64,000 nucleotides of DNA, taken from Halomonas sp. JB37. GTDB lineage: Bacteria > Pseudomonadota > Gammaproteobacteria > Pseudomonadales > Halomonadaceae. Below the pieces are notes generated by a model that saw only the letters and a list, made by a program, of their open reading frames with translations, made no database searches and was not told where the DNA came from. The position numbers and the translations under genes are program-made. Positions within the stretch are counted from its first letter, which is position 1. Every line of letters starts with the position of its first letter. Below are positions 45,005-53,829 of the stretch, piece after piece. Location of the stretch: assembly GCF_002332255.1 (NCBI RefSeq), contig NZ_NRGW01000001.1, positions 868,001-932,000 of the forward strand, given 5' to 3'.

Positions 45005-46186
45005 TTATTGGCTGAACAGCTGCCAGTCGTTATTGGTCAGCGGCTTGGCGCCTTGTTCGGTGACCACCACGGTGTCGCTTAACCCGACGCCCCACTGGCC
45101 GGGTACCCGCAAGCAGAGCGGCAGGTGGAACACCATATTGGCTTCAAAAGCACGCATCTGGCCTTTGGCGACATAGCCTGTGCCTTCCACCCAGCTAGGC
45201 GGGAACTGTGCCCCTACGGAATAGCCAAACACGCCGGAGAAGAAGAATTTGTCACGCTGAGGAGCGAGCAGTGCATCGGCCGCCTGCGCCGCCTGATCGA
45301 AGGTATTGCCGGGGCGCATGGTGGCACACAGCGACTCGAACAGTGAATGGCATAGATCTCTAGTCGCCGCCAGAGCAGGGCTTGCAGTGCCGGTGACGGC
45401 GGTGCGCATCATTGGCGCTGTGTAGCGTTGAAAGGCCGCCCCAAACTCTAAAAAGACGGGCTCGTTCGGCTGAATAACATGCCTTTTATGATTGACGTGA
45501 ATGATGCCGATACGATGCCCGCTGGTGACAATCGGCTGCAGGCTCATAAATTCACTGCCGTTTTCCAGCAATGCCTTGGCACCCACCGCTGCGATATCGT
45601 TATCGGTCATGCCCGGGCGAATGCTTTGTACCGCGGCTTCCAACCCTAAGGCCGTTATCCGCGCGCTTTCTTGCAGCGCTTCAAGTTCAGCTGAGCTTTT
45701 CACCAGGCGGATTTCATCAAGTAGTTCGCCTGCTTCGCTAAACCTGTCACGGCCAATCGTTTGCGTAAGGGCATCAAAAACGCCAAAGCGCAGCCCTGCA
45801 CCCCAGCTATCAATCCCAATGTTCTGATGCGGTGCGAGTAGATCCGCCAAGGGCGAGGTGATTTCATCCAGGTTTTCCCAGCGGTAGCCGATGATCTCAT
45901 CCACCCGCGCAGTCACCACCGCCGCGCCTGTTTCAATCGAGGCGACTTGCAGTACGAGGCGTTCCTGCGTGCAGACTAAGCACGCATACACCGAGACCTC
46001 AAAGGTGTGATAGCCGGTCAGGTAGTTAATGTCGGCAGGATCGGTGAGCAGCAGTGCACCCAGTTGGCGGTGTGCCATGGCCAGGCGCACCTTCTCTAGC
46101 CGCGTTTGATATTCCGACGCTGAAAAGGGTAGCTCACTCTGCGCCAGCGTCTCGGCCAGCGCTTCGCGGTACTGGTAGTAATCCAT
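45005..46186 (-). CDS. M24-family hydrolase lacking metal ligands (ectoine hydrolase DoeA/creatinase-like)
   Basis: 393 residues; ATG at 46186 has a perfect GGAGG five bases upstream, so earlier ATGs (46198, 46201) are rejected. The two-domain creatinase/prolidase fold is clear, but all five metal-binding positions are replaced: FLEFGAAFQRYTAPMMRT instead of the two-Asp motif, GYSVGAQFPP instead of the His motif, and no paired glutamates. This pattern resembles DoeA/EutD ectoine hydrolase and creatinase, which work without metal. The usual doeB partner is absent here, so the substrate is open. Confidence 0.8.
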   Translation of the reverse strand: MDYYQYREALAETLAQSELPFSASEYQTRLEKVRLAMAHRQLGALLLTDPADINYLTGYHTFEVSVYACLVCTQERLVLQVASIETGAAVVTARVDEIIGYRWENLDEITSPLADLLAPHQNIGIDSWGAGLRFGVFDALTQTIGRDRFSEAGELLDEIRLVKSSAELEALQESARITALGLEAAVQSIRPGMTDNDIAAVGAKALLENGSEFMSLQPIVTSGHRIGIIHVNHKRHVIQPNEPVFLEFGAAFQRYTAPMMRTAVTGTASPALAATRDLCHSLFESLCATMRPGNTFDQAAQAADALLAPQRDKFFFSGVFGYSVGAQFPPSWVEGTGYVAKGQMRAFEANMVFHLPLCLRVPGQWGVGLSDTVVVTEQGAKPLTNNDWQLFSQ

Positions 46187-46255
46187 AGCGACCTCCATCA
46201 TTAGATAAGGTCAGTATAGGTCGCTATCCCATGCGTGCTTTTGAGGGCTTCAACG

Positions 46256-46996
46256 CTAGCGGGTGAGCAGGAATACCCCCTGAAGGAAGTAGAAAACCCC
46301 AATGCCGGTCACGATCCAGCGGGTCCAAGTGCGGAAGTTAGCATCGGTCAGGCGATGTAAAATGCGGTTGCCCGTGTGAGTGCCGAAAATAGCGAACGGC
46401 GCGGCGAGCAGAATAATACTCCATTCACCGGCGCTCAGCGCCAGGGCAGAGCCTAGGTAAAAGAGGATTTTGATACTGTGGGCGACAACTTGAATCATCG
46501 CTTTAGTGGCCACGACTTGTCGCCGATCCATGCGAGAGCGTACAAAGAAAATATCAATCAGCGGCCCCGAAACCCCTGCCGCAATCGTCAGCCCGCCGGA
46601 GGCGATACCACAGCACACCGCGTGGCTGGCACGGTTGGCGTCCAAATGGAACCAGCGCTTGGGCATCCATACCAAAATAGGCATTAAACCAATGAGCAGC
46701 GAGACAGTGGCGGCATTCGGGCTGTAGCTGAACAGCAGCAGTAAGCCTGCGGCACTCAGCACGCCCAGTGTCATTAAGGCAACAATGCGCCAGACGATAA
46801 AGCGCCGCGACAGCCACGCGCGTGAAGCATTAGCGGTGAGCTGTATGACGCCGTGCACGGCCATCGCAGTGCCTGCGGGAAAGACCAGCAGCAGAAACCA
46901 CAGCAGCACCAAGCCGCCTGCCATCCCGAATACGCCAGAAAGCATTGAGGTGAAAAAAACGACAAAAACGAAGGCCGTTCCAATAGCTAATGTCAT
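46256..46996 (-). CDS. TauE/SafE-family membrane protein
   Basis: 246 residues from ATG at 46996 (GAGGAG upstream), seven or eight helices. GVFGMAGGLVLLWFLLLVFPAGTAMAVHGVIQL and GVSGPLIDIFFVRSRMDRRQVVATKAMIQ are characteristic. The family moves sulphur-containing or other small organic anions; the substrate is unknown. It starts 11 bp after the lipoprotein gene. Confidence 0.88.
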   Translation of the reverse strand: MTLAIGTAFVFVVFFTSMLSGVFGMAGGLVLLWFLLLVFPAGTAMAVHGVIQLTANASRAWLSRRFIVWRIVALMTLGVLSAAGLLLLFSYSPNAATVSLLIGLMPILVWMPKRWFHLDANRASHAVCCGIASGGLTIAAGVSGPLIDIFFVRSRMDRRQVVATKAMIQVVAHSIKILFYLGSALALSAGEWSIILLAAPFAIFGTHTGNRILHRLTDANFRTWTRWIVTGIGVFYFLQGVFLLTR

Positions 46997-47007
46997 CGTT
47001 AGGCTCC

Positions 47008-47688
47008 TCAGCTGCGGCAGAACGGCCAGACTTGATAAAATTTGCGGCATTGGAATTCCGCTTCACAGGCGTTGAGCTGGGCCTGATAGCGATTAGCGCG
47101 TGCTGCGACCTGGCTGCCTGCGCGCAGTACTGGCGGCTTGCCGCGATAGCTGCCGCGCTGATAGCCGCCAGCGCCTTCGTGATAGGCGTAGTAAAGGTGT
47201 TCAGGATTATTGAGCGAGATGCCGGCCTGCTGCTGAGAGCGACGGTTATACCAACCAATAAAATCGGTGGCGTGTTTCATATGTGTACGCCGGGCAAACA
47301 GACTGCCCGCTTGGTCTTCATACTCTTCCCAAACCGGGTCTTGGGCCTGGGCATAGCCTTTAGCGGAAGAGGGGCGCGGGCCGGGGATAAAGCCTAGGTA
47401 GTATTTGCGGTCTGGCCGAATATGGCTGCGAAAGGACGATTCTTGCTGGATAAACGACATCTGGGTCGCGATAGGCGTTCCCCAGCGCTGTTCTGATTCC
47501 TGCGCGTAGTCGTACCAGCTAGGCTGTTCGCGGAATATCTCGCAGATGTTGCTTTGATCCTCTGGTGGGCTGGGCGCGAAGGTGGCGCAACCAGAGAGCA
47601 GCAACAAAAAGCCTAGCACCGCCCACAAGCGTAGCCTAGCAATGGCAGGTGAGGGATGAGCGATGAAACCATCAACAGGGCAGCGCAT
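47008..47688 (-). CDS. lipoprotein with lytic-transglycosylase-like (SLT) domain
   Basis: 226 residues from ATG at 47688 (AAGGA upstream). A signal peptide ends in a lipobox LLSGC with Cys34, so it is anchored to a membrane. The body (QMSFIQQESSFRSHIRP... SSAKGYAQAQDPVWEEY... HLYYAYHEGAGGY) follows the SLT pattern E-S, then Gly-Tyr-x-Gln, then AYHxG; the first Glu would be the catalytic acid. Probable murein lytic transglycosylase. Confidence 0.82.
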   Translation of the reverse strand: MRCPVDGFIAHPSPAIARLRLWAVLGFLLLLSGCATFAPSPPEDQSNICEIFREQPSWYDYAQESEQRWGTPIATQMSFIQQESSFRSHIRPDRKYYLGFIPGPRPSSAKGYAQAQDPVWEEYEDQAGSLFARRTHMKHATDFIGWYNRRSQQQAGISLNNPEHLYYAYHEGAGGYQRGSYRGKPPVLRAGSQVAARANRYQAQLNACEAEFQCRKFYQVWPFCRS

Positions 47689-47768
47689 GAAAAGTCCTTG
47701 TGGATAAGTGCTGATAAAGTCGTTCTTACCAATCGGGTTGTTGTCATTAACAGGCAACACGCCAGTCC

Positions 47769-49187
47769 TTAGCGCAGCAGCGCCTCTAAGCAACGGCGCA
47801 GCCGCTGTGCTTCACGCACCAGGGTTTCTCCTGACAGCATGCCGACCCCCATGACCAGGCCCGAACGCAGGTCGCCTTTCGCGCATACCGGGCTTAAGGG
47901 GCGCACAATCAAGTGCTCTTTAAGCAGCGTTTGGGCAATCAGCACATCGTTGATATGCGGCTCAAACTCAAGGCATAAGCTGATAGCGCTGGTGGGTGGC
48001 GAAACGCTGCGCACCTGCGGCAGCGAGCGCAGCTGATCATGCAGTACCTGCTGGCGCCCTAAGTAGTCGCGTTGAATACGCCGACACCAGGCGTCTAAGT
48101 CACCGTCAAATATAAACTGCGCCAGTACGGCTTGATCCAGCATGCGTCCTTCGCGGAAAAGCTCGCTACGCAGGCGATTCATGGGCCCGGCTAAATGCCG
48201 CGGTACGACTAAATAGCCTAGGCGAAGGCCCGGAAACATCATCTTGGAAAATGAGCCGACCAGCAAGTGGCGTTCAGAATGCGGATCAAAGAGCAGGTTG
48301 GCGTGATCGTCACGGTTAAACTCGTAATCATCTTCAATAATATAAGCTGGCGTTAAGGCATCGCATAACCGCTGTTTGTCGATCGCGCTGGTGGGCACGC
48401 TGAGCGGGTAGTGGTGTGAACCGGTGAGATAGGCAAGCTTTACAGGGCCAGGCGACGCTGGCAGCGCGTGCCCCTGGCCGGGCTGCCACGCCAACATCTG
48501 AATCTCTAAACCTGTCGCGGTAAACACATTGCGCGCGCCCCAATAGCAGGGCGATTCCATGGCAACGGTGTCGCCCACATCGGCCAGCGCCATGGCGCAG
48601 AGCTCGATGCCGTTATGGGTGCCGTCGGTAATAATGATCTGCTCTATGTCGCAGCTAAGATTGCGCCAGCGGGCTAGGAAATCGCGTATCGCACGTTTTA
48701 GCGGGCCATAGCCACCGGTGGAGTAGGACAGCAGCAGGGCATTTTGCGGCACCGTTACGCTTGAGTAGAGCTGTCGCCACTTACGCATCGGAAACTGCGC
48801 AATGTCGGGTATGCCGGGTACAAACGCGCCGCTTTGAATCATGCTGGCGCCGGGGCCATCCAACACTCGCCTGGCTCGTACAGAAAGCGGTGTATTGCCA
48901 GCGGGCGACGCGCTTGCCGTAACGGGCCTGCAGGTCCAGGTGCCTTGCCCATGGGCAGTTTTAAGCAGTGCTTCCTCAAGCAGCGTGCGCACCGCCAGCG
49001 CCAGCGTTTGACGGGAAACGCCGAGAGCCTCCGCTAGCTGGCGATGGGAGGGCAGTCGCAGCCCAGAAGGCCATTGCTGAGTAATGGCTTGGCGTAACGC
49101 CTGCTCAATACGCACTTGCTTACTTAACCGCTCGGGTTGGAGTGCATAAAGTTGTTCAAGCTGGTGCACGACCTGCCTTCGATCCAT
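47769..49187 (-). CDS. MocR/GabR-type regulator (GntR helix-turn-helix fused to aminotransferase fold)
   Basis: 472 residues: N-terminal GntR winged helix (GLRLPSHRQLAEALGVSRQTLALAVRTL) and a large fold-type-I PLP domain with the lysine in VGSFSKMMFPGLRLGYLV. MocR proteins sense amines or amino acids through PLP; GabR senses GABA with PLP. It is divergent from an APC permease, gabD and gabT, so GABA control is the natural inference. Confidence 0.92.
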   Translation of the reverse strand: MDRRQVVHQLEQLYALQPERLSKQVRIEQALRQAITQQWPSGLRLPSHRQLAEALGVSRQTLALAVRTLLEEALLKTAHGQGTWTCRPVTASASPAGNTPLSVRARRVLDGPGASMIQSGAFVPGIPDIAQFPMRKWRQLYSSVTVPQNALLLSYSTGGYGPLKRAIRDFLARWRNLSCDIEQIIITDGTHNGIELCAMALADVGDTVAMESPCYWGARNVFTATGLEIQMLAWQPGQGHALPASPGPVKLAYLTGSHHYPLSVPTSAIDKQRLCDALTPAYIIEDDYEFNRDDHANLLFDPHSERHLLVGSFSKMMFPGLRLGYLVVPRHLAGPMNRLRSELFREGRMLDQAVLAQFIFDGDLDAWCRRIQRDYLGRQQVLHDQLRSLPQVRSVSPPTSAISLCLEFEPHINDVLIAQTLLKEHLIVRPLSPVCAKGDLRSGLVMGVGMLSGETLVREAQRLRRCLEALLR

Positions 49188-49264
49188 GTCAACGCCTCCT
49201 TTTCCCCGCTTAGCCCGCTATCGCCGGGTGTTTAGACGAAAGCATTAGCTATATTGCGCACTCT

Positions 49265-49310
49265 TTTGGTGCGCAAAAGAAGTGGTCTAGTCGAACACAA
49301 AAGTGGTGCG
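49265..49310. promoter_or_regulatory. direct repeats, candidate MocR operator
   Basis: AAGTGGT occurs at 49280-49286 and 49301-49307, exactly 21 bp (two helical turns) apart, and a related TTGGTGCG is at 49266-49273. MocR proteins bind widely spaced direct repeats, and this lies between the regulator and the permease operon. Confidence 0.5.
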
Positions 49311-49411
49311 TTCGCCTTTTCCTCGCTGCCTGCTAGCGTGTTGCTATTCTGTTAGACAGGCCCTTTGAAAACAGGATTAGGACACTGCGCTCCCGAGCGC
49401 CCACGACAACA

Positions 49412-49450
49412 TCCAATAACCTATTCCAATAACCCACTCCAATAATTCAC
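49412..49450. repeat. 13-bp tandem repeat, three units, in permease leader
   Basis: Three consecutive units start TCCAATAA (49412, 49425, 49438), the last ending 12 bp before the permease ATG and containing the CACAGGA ribosome-binding region in its edge. Unit number could tune initiation. Confidence 0.7.
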
Positions 49451-49462
49451 AGGACACTGACA

Positions 49463-50878
49463 ATGACCACACCTTCATCAGAGCAGGACGGCTTAGTCCG
49501 AGTACTGGCCCGTGGCGATGTGTTAGCGCTGGCCTTCGGTGCGATGATCGGCTGGGGCTGGATTGTACTTACCGGCACCGCTATTCAATCCGCTGGCAGC
49601 CTAGGCGCCATTATAGCCTTTATTATCGGCGGTTTAGCGATTGTATTGGTCGGACTGACCTACGCTGAACTGGCCGCTGCGATGCCCAAAGTAGGTGGCG
49701 AGCACGTCTACAGCTACCGCGCCTTAGGTCACTTGCCCTCTTTCTTATGTACCTGGGCGATTATTTTAGGCTACTTAAGCGTGGTGGCCTTCGAAGCTGT
49801 CGCGTTACCCACAGTGATCGAACACCTGGCGCCCAACTACGCCGTCGGTCACCTGTGGACGATTGCCGGATGGGAAGTGAAAGCCACCTGGGTAGCGGTA
49901 GGCGTCGGCGGTTCGCTGGCCATGATGGTGATTAACTACTTCGGCGTCACCACGGCTGCGCTGCTGCAAAAGGTCGTCACCGGGTTGATTCTGTTAGTGG
50001 GCGTGATGTTTGTGACCGGTTCGCTGTTCGAAGGCGAAACCATCAATATGATGCCGTTGTTCACCCAGGCCGATACCGGTGTGGTGGCAGGCATTGTGGC
50101 GGTGCTGGTCATGGTGCCGTTCCTGTTCGTTGGCTTTGACGTCATCCCCCAGGCGGCGGAAGAGATTAACTTGCCCTACAACGCCATCGGCAAAGTGCTG
50201 ATGATGTCGGTGATTCTGGCGGTGGTGTGGTACGCGCTGATCATTCTGGCCACCAGCCTAGCGCTCGATAGCACCGAGTTGGCGGCGAGTTCACTGAGCG
50301 TGCCGGATGCCATGGGCAGCCTGTTCAACGCCGCGTGGGCCAGCAACTTAATGGTCATGGCAGGTATTGCGGGCATCATTACCAGCTGGAACGCCTTCTA
50401 CATTGGCGGCTCGCGGGCGATCTACGCCCTGGCTAAAGCGGGCATGCTGCCTGCGACGTTTGCCAAGCTGCACCCGCGTTACAGAACGCCGACCAACGCC
50501 ATCTTTATGATGGGCTTTCTCTCCTGCTTAGCCCCCTTCTTTGGCCGCCCGGCGCTGGTCTGGATCGTAAACGCCGGTGGCTTAGGCATTGTGATTGCCT
50601 ATCTGTTTGTGGCGATCTCCTTCATGGTCTTACGCGTCCGTGAGCCGGATATGCCGCGCCCGTTCAAGGTCAGTAACGGCAAACTGTGCGGCACCTTAGC
50701 GGTCATTCTTTCCTTCGGTATGGCATGCCTCTACCTACCCGGTAGCCCGGCAGCGTTGAGCGGTGCTGAATGGACCATCTTTGCCGGTTGGGCAGCGCTA
50801 GGCATCGTGCTGTATATCCATGCCTTGCGCACCTACGGCCGTGATTACAGCGACCGCCATATGAAGATGGATCTGTAA
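49463..50878 (+). CDS. APC-family amino-acid permease (putative GABA/amine uptake)
   Basis: 471 residues, about twelve helices. The APC helix-1 motif is FGAMIGWGWIVLTGTAIQSAGSLGAI near residues 23-48; SWNAFYIGGSRAIYALAKAGMLP is typical further on. It heads the gabD-gabT operon (30 bp to gabD), so the substrate is probably GABA, putrescine or a related amine. Confidence 0.88.
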   Translation: MTTPSSEQDGLVRVLARGDVLALAFGAMIGWGWIVLTGTAIQSAGSLGAIIAFIIGGLAIVLVGLTYAELAAAMPKVGGEHVYSYRALGHLPSFLCTWAIILGYLSVVAFEAVALPTVIEHLAPNYAVGHLWTIAGWEVKATWVAVGVGGSLAMMVINYFGVTTAALLQKVVTGLILLVGVMFVTGSLFEGETINMMPLFTQADTGVVAGIVAVLVMVPFLFVGFDVIPQAAEEINLPYNAIGKVLMMSVILAVVWYALIILATSLALDSTELAASSLSVPDAMGSLFNAAWASNLMVMAGIAGIITSWNAFYIGGSRAIYALAKAGMLPATFAKLHPRYRTPTNAIFMMGFLSCLAPFFGRPALVWIVNAGGLGIVIAYLFVAISFMVLRVREPDMPRPFKVSNGKLCGTLAVILSFGMACLYLPGSPAALSGAEWTIFAGWAALGIVLYIHALRTYGRDYSDRHMKMDL

Positions 50879-50908
50879 GCCTTTTACCTCGTTACCTAGG
50901 AGTAATGT

Positions 50909-52360
50909 ATGAGCTTTATCGAACAGTGGTTGCACGATGCAGTTCCTGCCCTGGTGGGCGGTGAGTGGCGCATCGGCCAGCAAACCTTTGCCGTCGATAA
51001 CCCCGCCACCGGCGAAACGATTGCTCGCGTGGCCGAAATGGGCGCCGACGATACCCGTGACGCCGTGGCAGCCGCCTACAACGCTGGCACTGCCTGGCGC
51101 GCCACCCCAGTGAAACAACGCTCAGCGCTGCTGCGCCGCTGGTTTGAGCTGATCATTGAGCACGCCGATGACCTTGCTCGCTTGATGACGTTAGAGCAGG
51201 GCAAGCCGCTGGCAGAAGCCAAGGGCGAAGTGATTTATGGCGCCTCGTTTATTGAGTTCTTTGCTGAAGAAGCCAAGCGCATGGCTGGCGAAACCTTGCC
51301 CAGCCACGGCGCCGACAAGCGCCTGCTGGTGCTGCGCGAGCCGGTCGGCGTGGTCGCCGCGATTACGCCCTGGAACTTCCCGCTGGCGATGATTACCCGT
51401 AAGTGCGCGCCAGCCCTGGCTGCGGGCTGCACGGTAGTGATCAAACCTGCTGAAGCCACGCCGCTGACCGCGCTTGCTGCCGCGTATCTGGCACTGGAAG
51501 CCGGCCTGCCCGTGGGTACTATCAACGTCATCACTGCTTCTAAACCGGTAGCGATAGGCGAAGTGCTGACGACCGACCCGCGGGTGCGCAAGGTCTCGTT
51601 CACCGGCTCCACGCCAGTGGGCAAGCGCCTGCTCGCCCAGTGTGCCAGTACGGTCAAAAAAGCCGCCATGGAACTGGGCGGCAATGCGCCGTTTATCGTA
51701 TTTGACGACGCCGATGTGGATGCCGCCGTTGATGGTGCGATTGCCTCCAAATTCCGCAACGCTGGGCAAACCTGTGTCTGCACCAACCGCTTTTTGGTTC
51801 AGGACGGTGTTTACGACGCCTTCGTCAGCAAACTCACCGAGCGTGTGAACGCGCTAAAAGTTGGTGATGGCCTAGCGGAAGGCAGCATCATCGGCCCGCT
51901 GATCAATCAAGCGGCAATCGATAAAGTGCAGCGCCACGTAGACGACGCCCAAGGCAAGGGCGCACGTCTTATGTGCGGCGGCAAACTCCACGCTGCCGGT
52001 GAGCGCTTCTATACGCCCACGGTGCTGGCCGATGTCACCACCGAGATGGCCGTGGCCGATGAAGAGACCTTCGGCCCCGTGGCGCCGGTGTTCCGCTTCA
52101 AGAAAGACGAAGAAGCCATTCAGATGGCCAACGATACACCGTTCGGCCTGGCGGCTTACTTCTACGCCACCGACTACCGCCGTATCTGGCGCACCATGGA
52201 AGCGCTTGAATGCGGCATGGTCGGCGTCAATGAAGGCTTGATCTCCACAGAGCTGGCGCCGTTTGGCGGCGTAAAAGAATCAGGGCTGGGCCGCGAAGGC
52301 TCACACCATGGATTAGATGAGTTTACTGAACTGAAGTACGTCTGCGTCGGCGGTTTATAA
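50909..52360 (+). CDS. gabD: succinate-semialdehyde dehydrogenase
   Basis: 483 residues. Catalytic cysteine C289 in NAGQTCVCTNRFLVQ, the double-cysteine GabD signature; glutamate in AMELGGNAPFIVF; LEQGKPLAEAKGE is also typical. It oxidises succinate semialdehyde to succinate, the second step of GABA use. RBS AGGAG precedes; gabT follows after 10 bp. Confidence 0.94.
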   Translation: MSFIEQWLHDAVPALVGGEWRIGQQTFAVDNPATGETIARVAEMGADDTRDAVAAAYNAGTAWRATPVKQRSALLRRWFELIIEHADDLARLMTLEQGKPLAEAKGEVIYGASFIEFFAEEAKRMAGETLPSHGADKRLLVLREPVGVVAAITPWNFPLAMITRKCAPALAAGCTVVIKPAEATPLTALAAAYLALEAGLPVGTINVITASKPVAIGEVLTTDPRVRKVSFTGSTPVGKRLLAQCASTVKKAAMELGGNAPFIVFDDADVDAAVDGAIASKFRNAGQTCVCTNRFLVQDGVYDAFVSKLTERVNALKVGDGLAEGSIIGPLINQAAIDKVQRHVDDAQGKGARLMCGGKLHAAGERFYTPTVLADVTTEMAVADEETFGPVAPVFRFKKDEEAIQMANDTPFGLAAYFYATDYRRIWRTMEALECGMVGVNEGLISTELAPFGGVKESGLGREGSHHGLDEFTELKYVCVGGL

Positions 52361-52370
52361 AGGAATGAAG

Positions 52371-53642
52371 ATGACCAACCAAGAACTGAACGAGCTGAAA
52401 AACCGCTTTGTTGCCAACGGTGCCGCGACGCCGACGACCCAGTTTGCCGAGTATGCTGAAAACGCAGAACTGTGGGACGCCGACGGCAATCGCTGGATCG
52501 ATTTCGCGGGCGGCATCGGTGTCCTTAATCTAGGCCACCGCCACCCGAAAATCGTCGCAGCGGTAGAGGCGCAGCTCAAGAAAGTGATGCACACCAGCGC
52601 CGCGGTGATCTCATACGCGCCCTACGTGCAGCTGTGTCAAAAGCTGTGTGAACTAAGCCCTGTGCGCGGCCCAGAGCGCAAAGCGATGCTGGTCAACACC
52701 GGTGCCGAAGCGCTGGAAAACGCCGTGAAAATTGCCCGCGCCGCCACTGGCCGCACCGGCATCATCACCTTTGACGGTGCCTTCCACGGCCGCACCATGA
52801 TGACCCTGGCGATGACGGGCAAAGTGCTGCCCTACAAGAATGACTTTGGCCCGATGCCGGGCGACGTGTTCCGCGCACCGTTCCCGAACCCGCTGCACGG
52901 TATTAGCGAAGAAGCCTCACTCAACGCCATTCGCACGCTGTTTAAAACCGATATCGCCCCGCACCGCACGGCGGCCATCGTGATTGAGCCGGTACAGGGC
53001 GAAGGTGGTTTCTACATCGCCTCTCCGGATTACCTGAAAGCGCTGCGCGAACTATGTGATGAGCACGGCATTCTGCTGATCGCCGACGAAGTGCAGTCTG
53101 GCTTTGCCCGCACCGGTAAGCTATTTGCCCTTGAACACAGCGGCATCGAGGCGGATATTCTGACCACCGCTAAGAGCCTGGCCAACGGCATGCCGCTCTC
53201 GGCCGTCGTTGGCTCCGCGAAGGTAATGGATGCCTCTGGCCCCAACTCCCTGGGCGGCACCTACAGCGGCAACCCGCTCTCCTGCGCGGCAGCGCTGGCG
53301 GTGATTGAGGTAATCGAAGAAGAGAACATCCTGGCCCGCAGCGAGCAGATGGGCAAAATGCTGGCCGAGCGCTTCGCCGTATGGGAAGAGCGCTTCCCCG
53401 CGGTAGCCCACGGCCGCCAGCTCGGCGCTATGGCGGCATTTGAACTGCTTAACAGCGACGGCAAGCCCGATGTGCAGATGACCGGCGCGCTATGTGCCAA
53501 AGCCCGCGAGAAAGGCCTGATCCTGCTCTCCTGCGGTTTCTACGGCAACAGCATCCGGATTTTGGTGCCGTTAACGGTGTCGTCTGTGGTGTTGGAAGAG
53601 GGCTTGAGCATTATCGAGGCATCGCTGGAAGCGCTTAGCTGA
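52371..53642 (+). CDS. gabT: 4-aminobutyrate aminotransferase
   Basis: 423 residues, class III PLP aminotransferase. The PLP lysine is about K268 in TTAKSLANGMPLSAVVG; LLIADEVQSGFARTGKLFALEH precedes it. ATG at 52371 is chosen over 52365 because AAAGGA lies at proper spacing from 52371 only. It transfers the GABA amino group to 2-oxoglutarate to give succinate semialdehyde for GabD. Confidence 0.94.
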   Translation: MTNQELNELKNRFVANGAATPTTQFAEYAENAELWDADGNRWIDFAGGIGVLNLGHRHPKIVAAVEAQLKKVMHTSAAVISYAPYVQLCQKLCELSPVRGPERKAMLVNTGAEALENAVKIARAATGRTGIITFDGAFHGRTMMTLAMTGKVLPYKNDFGPMPGDVFRAPFPNPLHGISEEASLNAIRTLFKTDIAPHRTAAIVIEPVQGEGGFYIASPDYLKALRELCDEHGILLIADEVQSGFARTGKLFALEHSGIEADILTTAKSLANGMPLSAVVGSAKVMDASGPNSLGGTYSGNPLSCAAALAVIEVIEEENILARSEQMGKMLAERFAVWEERFPAVAHGRQLGAMAAFELLNSDGKPDVQMTGALCAKAREKGLILLSCGFYGNSIRILVPLTVSSVVLEEGLSIIEASLEALS

Positions 53643-53665
53643 TAAACTGAGTTCGGTATTGATAG

Positions 53666-53711
53666 CCCGCCATCGCCAACAGCGTTCGCTGCTGGCGATG
53701 GCGGGTTTCGC
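53666..53711 (+). terminator. Rho-independent terminator of the gab operon
   Basis: A very long stem, 18 pairs with one mismatch, runs from CCCGCCATCGCCA to TGGCGATGGCGGG around a GTTC loop, then TTTCGCATTTT. It lies 24 bp after gabT. Its sequence resembles the repeated phr-end hairpins at 55122 and 57130. Confidence 0.88.
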
Positions 53712-53829
53712 ATTTTAGAGTCGCATTGACTCACTAGAAATATGCCGGAGCGCCGGCCCTCAAAGCGAAGCGAGCGATGCTACCGCCGCGCTTCCTACAT
53801 ACACCTCGTCGTTTCAATCAGGAGCTTGG

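Noticed and set aside
51191..51786. Two overlapping minus-strand open frames of 183-192 codons
   Set aside because: Both mirror gabD, which has complete catalytic motifs.
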